From: Polyangium spumosum
GTDB lineage: Bacteria > Myxococcota_A > Polyangia > Polyangiales > Polyangiaceae
Reading direction: 5' to 3'
Length of the DNA: 64,000 bases
NCBI RefSeq assembly: GCF_009649845.1
Contig: NZ_WJIE01000002.1
Coordinates: 558,001 to 622,000 of the forward strand
A model generated the notes under the pieces. It was not told the DNA's origin, did no database searches, and saw only the letters and a list, made by a program, of their open reading frames with translations. This document shows, piece by piece, positions 43,871-51,656 of this stretch (the first letter of the stretch is position 1; each line of letters begins with the position of its first letter). Made by a program: the position numbers and the translations under genes.

Positions 43871-45068
43871 TCTCCTCCGCGTGCGCCGCAAAGGCGGCCG
43901 CGTCGTGCCTCGTTACCTCCGCGGCGACGACGCCGAGCTCGCCAAGGACCTCGCCAAGGACTTCGTCCGCATCCTCGCGAGTGGCGTCGGCCGGAGCCGC
44001 GACGAGATCGAGGCCGCCCTCGACGCCGTCCCCGTCCCGGCCGACGCACGCCTGCTCGGCGAGGGCCTGCGCAAGGTCCTCGACGCGTCGTGCACGTGGA
44101 GCGTCCCGTCCGGCGTTGATCCCGAGGAGATCCGCCGCGAAGTCTTCCTCGCCGCCGCCAAGGCCCACCGCGCGCTCGACGTCCGCAGCGAGTTCGATCG
44201 CGAGAGCGTCCTCGCCGAGATCGCCCCCCGCCTCGGAAAAACCCCCGCCGAGATCGACGCCGCGCTCTACGCCGATCTGCGCGAGAACGAGCGGCTCGAG
44301 GCCTTCCGATCGATCGGCCCCGAGGCCCTGCTCGAGCGGTACGACCTCGGCCTCGCCCAGGCCATCTTGCTCAAGGCCACGCGCGTCACGATCCGCGTCG
44401 CCGGCGAGGGCCCCGATCGTTACCGAAGGCTCTTCCGCGCCGCGCGTTTCCACGGCCTCATCCACGTCGTCGAGGGCTCACCCGCCGAGGGCTATCGCAT
44501 CACGCTCGACGGCCCGTGGAGCCTCTTCGACGCCGTGCAGAAGTACGGCCTGCGCCTCGCCATGTTCCTGCCGCAGGTCCTCGTGTTCCGCGACTTTCAC
44601 GTCCACGCCGAGCTCGCGTGGGGCAAGGCGCGCACGCGAGCCGTCCTCGAGATCACCCCCGAAGACGGCCTCGTCTCGCACGTCGCCGACGCCCCCTCCA
44701 CGGGCCCCGACCTCGACGTGTTCAAGCAGGCCTTCGAGCGCCTCGGCTCGGAGTGGATCGTCGCCGACAACGATCACATCTTCGCCCTGCCCGGCGAGAT
44801 CGCGTGCGTGCCCGACCTCGTCTTCCGCAACCAAGAGACCGGCGAGGAGGTCTTCCTCGAGGCCTTCGGCTTCTGGAGCCGGCAGGCCGTCTGGCGACGC
44901 ATCGAGCTCGTCCGCAAGGGTTTCCCCGCGCGTTTCCTCCTCGCCGTCGGCAAGCAGCTCCGCGTGAGCGAGGAGGTGCTCGCCGAGGACGAGGCCGGCG
45001 AGATCTACGTCTACCGCGCCACGATGTCCCCACGCGCCGTGCTCGAACGCCTGCGCCGCAAGGGCTAG
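43857..45068 (+). CDS. Bax1-type (DUF790) nuclease
   Basis: A 403-residue DUF790/Bax1 protein. N-terminal helices (30-150) fit the family's helicase-binding part. The nuclease core at 240-350 has FHVHAELAWGKARTRAVLEI, CVPDLVFR (Pro319-Asp320) and VFLEAFGFWSRQAVW (Glu335), a PD-(D/E)xK-like centre typical of Bax1, where the second acidic residue precedes a GFW motif. In archaea Bax1 cuts the bubble that XPB opens. Start: TTG 43857 with GGAGGG upstream, overlapping the helicase gene by 14 bp, so the two are translationally coupled. It is followed by a convergent ADYC lipoprotein gene 4 bp downstream. Confidence 0.85.
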   Translation: MLTSDLLRVRRKGGRVVPRYLRGDDAELAKDLAKDFVRILASGVGRSRDEIEAALDAVPVPADARLLGEGLRKVLDASCTWSVPSGVDPEEIRREVFLAAAKAHRALDVRSEFDRESVLAEIAPRLGKTPAEIDAALYADLRENERLEAFRSIGPEALLERYDLGLAQAILLKATRVTIRVAGEGPDRYRRLFRAARFHGLIHVVEGSPAEGYRITLDGPWSLFDAVQKYGLRLAMFLPQVLVFRDFHVHAELAWGKARTRAVLEITPEDGLVSHVADAPSTGPDLDVFKQAFERLGSEWIVADNDHIFALPGEIACVPDLVFRNQETGEEVFLEAFGFWSRQAVWRRIELVRKGFPARFLLAVGKQLRVSEEVLAEDEAGEIYVYRATMSPRAVLERLRRKG

Positions 45069-45072
45069 GACG

Positions 45073-46143
45073 TCAATCGGTCGGCAGCGCCGACTCGTTG
45101 CCGATCAACGAGCGGACGAGCGGCGGCACCGAGAACCCGTTCGCCGTGCGCAGCTTCGAGCCCGGCCCTCCGCAGTCGTAGCTCGGCTGCGCGCTCGCCC
45201 ATCGCGACGGGCAGACCTTGTTCACGTACGACGCCACCGATCCGCTCGTATCGCCGAGCCAGCGCGTGTGCTCGATGCAACGCGCGCCCATCGGCGTCCA
45301 CTCCGCCTCGAACACGAACTCGTTGCCCGCCGACGCCTGGATCCCGAGCTCGTCCCACACGTCGACCGGCGTGCCGTCCTGCGTGTGCGGCACCCCGTCG
45401 CCGCAATAATCCGCGCGCAGCATGCGCGTGCACGCCTGGTGCAGCAGCGTGCCCGGGATCTCCTTGCAGACGCCCGGTTTGGCGCACTCCGTCACGTCGC
45501 TCCAGGGCTTGTAACCGAGCTCCACGCACTTCGCGATCGCGTACGGCCTGCACGCGAAGGTGAAGCTCGTCTCCGACGGGAGGTGCATGCCGCTCGTCGT
45601 GGTCTTCTGCGAGTAGTCCCAGGTGCCCGGCAGCGGGATCGCGCGGCGCGGCGTGCCGCCCGACGTGCCGCAGAGGCTCTTCCAGTCGTCCTGCTTCGGG
45701 TTCGACAGGTACGAGATCTCGTAGAGGAACACGTCGGGGCGCGTCGACGTGACACGATCGTCGATCCGCAACGAGATCGTCTGCCCGTTGCTCAGCATGC
45801 CCGTGAAGATCGCGCCGAGGAACGCCTCCGGCGCCACGGGCTTGCCGTCCGCCGTCTTGCCGACGAACTCCGTGCCCTCGAGCTTCACCCCGTTCAGCGC
45901 GAGGCCGTTGAGAGAGACCCCGTTCAGCGCGATCCCGTTCAGCGCGAGTCCGTTCAGCGCGATCCCGTTCAGCGCGAGTCCGTTCGTCGTGCTGAGCGCC
46001 TGGACCGACGTGATCACCTCCTCCTCCTCGTCTGCGGTCTGCTCCGTGCAAGCCGCGCCGGCGAGCATCGTCAGCAGGATCGAGGCCCGTGCGGTGGCGC
46101 GTCTCCATCCAATCTCGGACGTGCAGGACATCCACGAATGCAT
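45073..46143 (-). CDS. ADYC-domain lipoprotein with N-terminal LNG repeats
   Basis: A 356-residue exported protein. After a signal peptide with lipobox LAGAAC come about 45 residues of the five-residue repeat xALNG (NGLALNG/NGIALNG), ten copies or so, a motif shared by many myxobacterial surface proteins. The main domain has RADYCGDG (the ADYC motif, near residue 255), Cys-rich segments CAKPGVCKEIPG and ACRPYAIAKC, and a conserved WxPMGARCIEHTRWLGD tail. ADYC proteins are almost restricted to myxobacteria and of unknown function. ATG 46143 follows GAGAGGGAAG; an in-frame ATG at 46176 lacks a ribosome site. Confidence 0.85.
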   Translation of the reverse strand: MHSWMSCTSEIGWRRATARASILLTMLAGAACTEQTADEEEEVITSVQALSTTNGLALNGIALNGLALNGIALNGVSLNGLALNGVKLEGTEFVGKTADGKPVAPEAFLGAIFTGMLSNGQTISLRIDDRVTSTRPDVFLYEISYLSNPKQDDWKSLCGTSGGTPRRAIPLPGTWDYSQKTTTSGMHLPSETSFTFACRPYAIAKCVELGYKPWSDVTECAKPGVCKEIPGTLLHQACTRMLRADYCGDGVPHTQDGTPVDVWDELGIQASAGNEFVFEAEWTPMGARCIEHTRWLGDTSGSVASYVNKVCPSRWASAQPSYDCGGPGSKLRTANGFSVPPLVRSLIGNESALPTD

Positions 46144-46240
46144 GTTTCTTCCCTCTCTGGGAGCGCAGATGCCCACGGGCGCGAGAGCGTTTCGCCGGGG
46201 CCGGAGGGAAGCAGCAAACCGTCGCGTCGCGATTTCGCGC

Positions 46241-47410
46241 TCACGGTTCCCGGCGTCGGTTCCCGATCCAACCTTTTCGCCAGTAAAAGACGAAGAGCGC
46301 GGCCACGCTGAGCAGCATGAGCGCGATCGAGAACGGATACCCGTAACGCCACTCGAGCTCGGGCATGTTGTAGGCCGAGACCCTCGTGTCGAAGTTCATC
46401 CCGTACACGCCCGCGATGAACGTGAGCGGCAGGAAGATCGTCGAGATGATCGTGAGCACCTTCATGATCTCGTTCATCCGGTTCGACACCCCGGAGAGGT
46501 GCAGATCCATGAGGCCCGAGGCGACCTCGCGGAACGTCTCGACCATATCCATCACCTGCACCGCGTGGTCGTACGTGTCGCGCAGGTAGAGCCGCGTGTG
46601 CTCCTGGATGTGGGGTGATCCGTCCCGGAGCAGCGAGTTCGCGACCTCGCGCTGGGGCCATATCGTCCGCCGCAGCGAGAGCAACTCTCGCTTCACGTCG
46701 TGGATCTGGTGCGCCGTCCCGTCCTTGCCGCGTAGCGCGTCGAGCTCGATCTCGTCGAGCCGGTCGCCGAGCTTCTCGAGCACGGGGTAGAAGCCGTCGA
46801 TGATCGCGTCGAAGAGCGCATACGCGAGGTAGTCCGAGCCGCCCGTGCGCATGAGCTGCCGCCCCTTGCGGATGCGCTCGCGCACCGGCTCTAGCACGTC
46901 CGCGCTCGGCTCCTCCTGCACCGTCAGCACGAAGCCCTTGCCGAAGACGATCGCGATCTGCTCCGTCACGAGCGCGCCCTTGTCGTCGGCCTGCGCCATC
47001 CGGCAGATGATCACCTGCTGCCCCGGGTACACGTCGCTCTTCGGCCGCTGCGGTACGTTCACCACGTCCTCCAGCGCGAGCGGGTGGATGCCGAAGACCT
47101 CCCCGAGCCGCTCGAACGTCGGCTTGTGCCCGATCCCCTGCACGTCGATCCAGGTGATGCTCGGGCGGTCGTCGATCAGGTAGGGCATCGCCTCGTCGAC
47201 CGAGTCGATCCAGCGCTCGACGATGTGATCGAGGCCGTAGTCGATCAGGTACATCTTCGGCTTGTTCGGATCCTCGACGAGCAGCGTGCCCGGCGGCGCG
47301 CCCGGCGCGGGCTCGTTGGAGAGGATCAGGCTCGGCCGCGGCCTCCTGCGCATCGTGGCCACGCTCGACGAAGGCGGCGGGGCGTCGTGGGTGTCCTGCA
47401 CGGAGCCCAT
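46241..47410 (-). CDS. CorA-like divalent cation transporter
   Basis: A 389-residue CorA-family Mg2+/Co2+ channel subunit. The long cytoplasmic domain precedes two C-terminal transmembrane helices; the first ends in the selectivity signature GMN (AGVYGMNFDTRV), and the second is PFSIALMLLSVAALFVFYW. Helix text such as RRTIWPQREVANSLLRDG and the TYDHAVQVMDMVETFREV stalk is typical. The protein forms a pentamer in the inner membrane. ATG 47410 is chosen on length; an in-frame ATG at 47473 is possible. It diverges from the thioredoxin-rhodanese gene at 47505 by 94 bp. Confidence 0.92.
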   Translation of the reverse strand: MGSVQDTHDAPPPSSSVATMRRRPRPSLILSNEPAPGAPPGTLLVEDPNKPKMYLIDYGLDHIVERWIDSVDEAMPYLIDDRPSITWIDVQGIGHKPTFERLGEVFGIHPLALEDVVNVPQRPKSDVYPGQQVIICRMAQADDKGALVTEQIAIVFGKGFVLTVQEEPSADVLEPVRERIRKGRQLMRTGGSDYLAYALFDAIIDGFYPVLEKLGDRLDEIELDALRGKDGTAHQIHDVKRELLSLRRTIWPQREVANSLLRDGSPHIQEHTRLYLRDTYDHAVQVMDMVETFREVASGLMDLHLSGVSNRMNEIMKVLTIISTIFLPLTFIAGVYGMNFDTRVSAYNMPELEWRYGYPFSIALMLLSVAALFVFYWRKGWIGNRRREP

Positions 47411-47504
47411 CCTACCGCCTGCCGGGCCTCCCTTCGCCGCCCGCGCGAGCCGAACGGCGAGACCCCTCGCCATCGGCCCGCAGTCTCGCTATGGACTTCC
47501 TCCC

Positions 47505-48146
47505 ATGCCGGTCCCCGTCATTTCCGAGCAAGATTTCGAGCGCGAGGTTCTGCGCAGCGAGCTCCCCGTCCTCATCGACTTCTACGCCGACTGGTGTGGC
47601 CCCTGCAAAACGGTGGCCCCCGAGGTCGAGGCGCTCTCGCACGAGCTCGAAGGCAAAGCGAAGTTCGTCAAGGTGAACATCGACCAGAGCAAGCGCCTCG
47701 CGCAGGCCTTGCGCGTGCAGGCGGTGCCCACCTTCATGGTCTTCTTCCGCGGCCGCCCCGTCGCCGGCGAGCAAGGCGCCGTGCGCAAGGCGCGCCTGCG
47801 CGAGCTGCTCGATCCCTTCCTCCCGCGGGCCGAAGGCGCGATCCGCGCCGTCGAGCTCGCGCAGCTCCTCAAGCAAGGCCAGGTCGTCCCCGTCGACACG
47901 CGCGACGCCGCTGTCTACAACCGCGCGCGTATCCCGGGCGCCGTCAACATCCCGCTCGACGAGATCGAGACGCGCCTCGCCGAGCTCCACATGCTGCCGG
48001 GCGAGCCGATCCTCTACGATCGCACCGGCGACAAGACGAAGGTCCTCGCCGAGACGCTCGCCAAGAGCGGCGTGCCGATCGCGTTCCTGGAGAGCGGCTT
48101 CCTCGGCTGGGAAGCCGAGAGCCTGCCGATCGAGCGGCCGGAGTGA
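47505..48146 (+). CDS. Thioredoxin-rhodanese fusion with lost rhodanese Cys
   Basis: A 213-residue cytoplasmic protein. Residues 1-105 are a thioredoxin with an intact WCGPC centre (Cys31, Cys34) and the cis-Pro segment AVPTFMVFF. Residues about 115-213 are a rhodanese fold (VVPVDTRDAAVYNRARIPGA), but at the active loop, where sulfurtransferases have Cys, there is Asp172 (LYDRTGDKTKV). The rhodanese half should therefore be inactive as a sulfurtransferase and may serve as a binding module for the thioredoxin. No ribosome site precedes the ATG; TATGGA lies 9 nt upstream. Stands alone, ending 14 bp from the convergent larC stop. Confidence 0.85.
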   Translation: MPVPVISEQDFEREVLRSELPVLIDFYADWCGPCKTVAPEVEALSHELEGKAKFVKVNIDQSKRLAQALRVQAVPTFMVFFRGRPVAGEQGAVRKARLRELLDPFLPRAEGAIRAVELAQLLKQGQVVPVDTRDAAVYNRARIPGAVNIPLDEIETRLAELHMLPGEPILYDRTGDKTKVLAETLAKSGVPIAFLESGFLGWEAESLPIERPE

Positions 48147-48160
48147 TCCGGCCGTCCTGA

Positions 48161-49594
48161 TCAGGTCTTTCCGGGGACGTTCTCCAGCGCGGCGAGCGCC
48201 GCCTGGATCACCTCGCGCAGCGCCACGCCGTGTGTCTTCGCCGCGGCCGCGCAGTCCTCGAACTCCGGCTTCACCTGCGGCGGACCAAACGGCCCCTCGC
48301 TGATCTTCACGCGCACCCGCCCGTAGGCCGTGTCGACCGCCACCGTGCGCCGCGGCCGCTCGGTCCGCGTCACCGGGATCTTGCGAAGCCCGATCGACGT
48401 CGTCTCCTTGAGCAACGTCGCGCCCACCGCGTCTGCCTGCGGCGACGGCGCGAGCGCCGCGATCGTCAGCGCCGGGCGCCCCTTCTTCATCGTGATCGGC
48501 ACGGCCCACGCGTCGAGCGCGCCCGCCGCGAAGAGCGCCTCGATCGCGTGCGCCGCCATCTCGCCCGTCATGTCGTCCACGTTCACCTCGAGCACCACGT
48601 GCGAAGCGCCCACCGTGGGCTCGTCCGACGCGCCGCCGCGTGTCCCGAGCACGACCCGGAGCAGGTTCGGCCGATCCGGCAGCTCGCGAGATCCCGCGCC
48701 CCAGCCCACGCGCTCGGGCGCGAACGACGGCCACCGCTCGAAGCGCACGGCCGCCGTCGACACGATCGCCGCGCCCGTCGGCGTCACGAGCTCCGCGTCG
48801 AGATCCACCCCGTACGTCGGCACCCCGCGCAGACACTCCACCGTCGCCGGCGGCGGCAGCGGCAGGATCCCATGACGCGCCCGGACGAACCCTCGCCCCA
48901 TCGGCAGCGGCGCGCCTCGCGCCTCGGCCCCGAGGTACACGAGCGCCGCGGCCGCGCCGACGATGTCCACGATCGCGTCGACCGCGCCCACCTCGTGGAA
49001 ATGCACCTCGTCGAGCGGCATGCGGTGCACCGCGCACTCGGCCTCGGCGAGCCGCCGGAAGATCCGCCGCGCGAGGGCCTGCACGTCCGGCTCGAGCGGC
49101 GCGCTCGCGAGCATCGCGTCGATCGACGCGTACGTCCGCTCCGGCTGCGGCGTCTCCACGTGCACCTCGAACGAGGTCGCCACGATCCCGCTCCGATGCA
49201 CGTGCCCGCGCTCCAGGAACACGCCTTCGAGCGGCAGCGCCGCCACCGCGTGCTCGATCACGAGCAGCGGCACGCCGAGGTCGAGCAGCGCCGCGATCGT
49301 CATGTCGCCCGCGATGCCGCTGAACGCGTCGAAGAACAGGATTTTTCCGATCCCTGCTCCTTGCTCGAGCAGCGGCGTCCTCACCGGATGCTCGTGCCCT
49401 CGCCCCTCGCCGTGCCCGTGCACGTGCCCGTGATCGTGCGAGGGCCCGGGCGCATGCGCGTGCGTATGCGGGTGATCGTGTGTATGCGCGTGCCCGTGAT
49501 CGTGCGCGTGATGCACGTGGCCATGCCCGTGATCGTGGTCGTGCCCGTGGCCATGGCCATGGCCATGCCCGTGATCGTGTCCGTGTCCGTGCAC
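48161..49594 (-). CDS. larC: Nickel-pincer cofactor biosynthesis protein LarC with His-rich N-terminus
   Basis: A 477-residue LarC (DUF111). The first 70 residues contain 31 His in GH/DH repeats, a metal-binding tail seen in a few nickel proteins. The core follows: FFDAFSGIAGDMTIAALLDLG, EVHFHEVGAVDAIVDIVG, LVTPTGAAIVST and, in the C-terminal half, LEVNVDDMTGEMAAHAIEAL with KKGRPALT. LarC inserts nickel into the pyridinium-thioamide scaffold; here LarC1 and LarC2 parts are one uninterrupted chain, without the frameshift known in Lactobacillus. GTG 49594 is chosen because AGGAG stands 9 nt before it and 14 nt after the larB stop. larE and larA are not in the window. Confidence 0.88.
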   Translation of the reverse strand: MHGHGHDHGHGHGHGHGHDHDHGHGHVHHAHDHGHAHTHDHPHTHAHAPGPSHDHGHVHGHGEGRGHEHPVRTPLLEQGAGIGKILFFDAFSGIAGDMTIAALLDLGVPLLVIEHAVAALPLEGVFLERGHVHRSGIVATSFEVHVETPQPERTYASIDAMLASAPLEPDVQALARRIFRRLAEAECAVHRMPLDEVHFHEVGAVDAIVDIVGAAAALVYLGAEARGAPLPMGRGFVRARHGILPLPPPATVECLRGVPTYGVDLDAELVTPTGAAIVSTAAVRFERWPSFAPERVGWGAGSRELPDRPNLLRVVLGTRGGASDEPTVGASHVVLEVNVDDMTGEMAAHAIEALFAAGALDAWAVPITMKKGRPALTIAALAPSPQADAVGATLLKETTSIGLRKIPVTRTERPRRTVAVDTAYGRVRVKISEGPFGPPQVKPEFEDCAAAAKTHGVALREVIQAALAALENVPGKT

Positions 49595-49611
49595 GTGCTC
49601 GTGCTCCTTGT

Positions 49612-50397
49612 TCAGCCGGCCTTGTGAGGCTGCTCGGTCGCTTGTGTGGTCTTCGGCATCATGCGGTGCACGACCATCGCCGCGCCGAACCCGTTGCCGA
49701 TGTTCACGACCGCGACGCCCGACGCGCACGACGTCAGCATCGCGAAGAGCGCCGTGAACCCGCCGAGCGACGTCCCGTACCCCACCGCCGTCGGCACGGC
49801 CACGACCGGCGTCGACACCATCCCGCCCACCACGCTCGGCAGCGCGCCTTCCATCCCCGCGCACACGATCGCCGCCGACGCGCGCCTGAGATCCTCCACG
49901 CGATGCAAGAGCCGATGGATGCCGGCGACCCCGATGTCGTAGATCCGCATCGGCTCGAGCCCCAGCGCGGAGAGCGTCTCCGCCGCCTCCTCGGCCACCT
50001 CGTTGTCGCTCGTCCCGGCCGTCACCACCGCCACGGGCGCGCACGGCCTCTTCGCGGGCGGCGTGAGCTCCACGCTCCCCGTCCTCGCGAGCGGCGCGTA
50101 CCGGAAGCTCGGCACCCGCTGCCCCACGATCGCCGCCTTCTCTGCGTCGATCCGGGTCACGAGCACGTTCGTCCCGGCGCGCACCATCTCGGCGGCGATC
50201 CCCGCGATCTGCTCGCCGCTCTTGCCCTCGCCGAAGATCACCTCCGGCACGCCCTGCCGGAGCGCGCGATGGTGATCGACGGTCGCGAACCCGAGATCCC
50301 GGAACGGCAGATTCTTGAGCGCCTCGACCCCCTGCTCGACCGTCACGTCCCCACGTCGCACCTGTTCGAGCAGCTCTTCCACGCGCCTGGGATCCAT
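49612..50397 (-). CDS. larB: Pyridinium-3,5-biscarboxylic acid mononucleotide synthase LarB
   Basis: A 261-residue LarB protein. It carboxylates nicotinic acid adenine dinucleotide in the first step of nickel-pincer cofactor synthesis. Family text: FGEGKSGEQIAGIA, VVTAGTSDNEVAEEAAETL, IYDIGVAGIHRLLHR, VCAGMEGALPSVVGGMVSTP and the PurE-like TAVGYGTSLGGFTALFAMLTSCASG. ATG 50397 (MDPRRVEELL) is preferred. It precedes larC by 17 bp and follows the DUF1579 gene after a 57-bp gap. Confidence 0.92.
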   Translation of the reverse strand: MDPRRVEELLEQVRRGDVTVEQGVEALKNLPFRDLGFATVDHHRALRQGVPEVIFGEGKSGEQIAGIAAEMVRAGTNVLVTRIDAEKAAIVGQRVPSFRYAPLARTGSVELTPPAKRPCAPVAVVTAGTSDNEVAEEAAETLSALGLEPMRIYDIGVAGIHRLLHRVEDLRRASAAIVCAGMEGALPSVVGGMVSTPVVAVPTAVGYGTSLGGFTALFAMLTSCASGVAVVNIGNGFGAAMVVHRMMPKTTQATEQPHKAG

Positions 50398-50454
50398 CGC
50401 GGGAGCCCTTAGCCCGGTGGAAGCCCGCGCGCAACGCACGGCCCCTCCGCTCGC

Positions 50455-50967
50455 TCAACCACGCGCGAGCGTGATCTCGATGCCGGGCGCCTCCTGCCCG
50501 TCGGGCGTGATGTTGTACATGCGGATCACCAGCCTGTCGGCCTGCGCGTCGTCGACCACGGTGCGCCACCCCCAGTGCGGATGCCCCGGCGCCGCGAAGT
50601 AGCTGCCCCGAACGTCGATGTCCGTCCCACCTTCCTTGCTCACCGACACCAGGATCGCCGTCCCCGTGTGGAAGCTGTCGACCCACGAGATCCGCCAGAG
50701 CTTCTCGCCCGACTCGAACGCGAGGAGCATCTCCCCGGCGATCGGCTTCTCCTCGACGCTCGAGCGGTACGTGAACCGGACGAAGCGCCCGTCGAGGATC
50801 GTCGTGATCCGCCCTTCCCACGGCGCCTCGATCGGCGTCGTGCCCGGCGGCCCCATGATGGTCTGCGCCGTCCCGCGCCACGCGCCCACGAGCCGCGCGA
50901 GCCGCTGATGCTCGGCGTCGGATTCGTACGGCTTCGTCGGCTCGGTTTCGAGGTTCACGGTGGTCAT
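50455..50967 (-). CDS. DUF1579-like protein
   Basis: A 170-residue cytoplasmic protein resembling DUF1579/heme-binding beta-barrel-like families: LARLVGAWRGTAQTIMGPPG, WEGRITTILDGRFVRFTY, MLLAFESGEKLWRISWVDSFHTG and a WGWRTVV strand, the pattern of a small lipocalin-like barrel. Function is unknown. The RBS decides the start: GGGAGG (50977-50982) is 9 nt before the ATG at 50967, so this ATG is preferred over 50973 or 50976. The gene begins 5 bp after the PtuB stop, so it looks co-transcribed with the defence pair. Confidence 0.75.
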   Translation of the reverse strand: MTTVNLETEPTKPYESDAEHQRLARLVGAWRGTAQTIMGPPGTTPIEAPWEGRITTILDGRFVRFTYRSSVEEKPIAGEMLLAFESGEKLWRISWVDSFHTGTAILVSVSKEGGTDIDVRGSYFAAPGHPHWGWRTVVDDAQADRLVIRMYNITPDGQEAPGIEITLARG

Positions 50968-50972
50968 GTTCA

Positions 50973-51656
50973 TCATCCTCCCAACTCCACGTTCTTTTGC
51001 CGAGCCCAGCGCCTGAGGTGGTACCGGACGACCTCGCACTGCGTGGGGCTCTGCACGCCCGGCTGGATGCCCGCCGCCTTGTACTCTGCGTTCAACGCCG
51101 CGGTCGTGAATTTACGCTTGTCGAGGCGCTCTCGGAGCGCGTCGAAGATCTCGCGTCGCGCGCGCTTCAGCCGCGTCGCGTTGAGGTTGAGGGCGTCGAT
51201 GTCACTCTGCACCCTCGCAGACGACGTGCCGGTGGAGGGAAGGACCTCGCCTTCCGACGTGTAGCGCAGGTGCTCCCGAGGATCGGGGCCTCTCCCGGCG
51301 ACGGGGTGCAGGAACAGCTTCTTGTTGCCCCTCGCCGTATCGCAGTGCCGCTCGCCTTCCTTCGCGCCCGTCTCCTGCGCTTCATCCCCGAGGCAGACGC
51401 CCAGCATGTCGAGCCACCGCAGCGTGCCTTTCGCCTCTTCCTCGGCGGACTGCGCGTGCCAGTGCTCGACCTTCACGTACCCGTCCTTCGTGGGGATCCG
51501 GCGCTGGCAGTACGCACAGAGTTCCCCTTGATCACGCAGCAGCGCGTCTCGAACGTCGTCCTTGTGGGTGGCGGAGAGGCTCTCCCAGTCCGCGCCCGGC
51601 GTGGCTTGCCATCCGGTGAGCACCTTCGGCGCGGCTCCCTTCGCGAACCGCAGCAT
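50973..51656 (-). CDS. ptuB: PtuB-like HNH nuclease of a Septu-type defence system
   Basis: A 227-residue HNH-family protein of TIGR02646 type. Its nuclease centre is visible: GELCAYCQRRIPTKDGY (Cys47, Cys50) followed by VKVEHWHAQS (His65, His67) and ERHCDTARGNKKLFLHP. The same family supplies PtuB of Septu and the effector of some retrons. The ATG overlaps the PtuA stop by one base (TGATG), so the pair is translationally coupled. No reverse transcriptase or retron RNA is seen nearby, which favours Septu over a retron system. Antiphage activity is inferred from architecture only. Confidence 0.8.
   Translation of the reverse strand: MLRFAKGAAPKVLTGWQATPGADWESLSATHKDDVRDALLRDQGELCAYCQRRIPTKDGYVKVEHWHAQSAEEEAKGTLRWLDMLGVCLGDEAQETGAKEGERHCDTARGNKKLFLHPVAGRGPDPREHLRYTSEGEVLPSTGTSSARVQSDIDALNLNATRLKRARREIFDALRERLDKRKFTTAALNAEYKAAGIQPGVQSPTQCEVVRYHLRRWARQKNVELGG

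Noticed and set aside
49595-50881. 5' extension of the larC frame
   Set aside because: It runs antiframe through larB; AGGAG before GTG 49594 and LarC family length settle the start.
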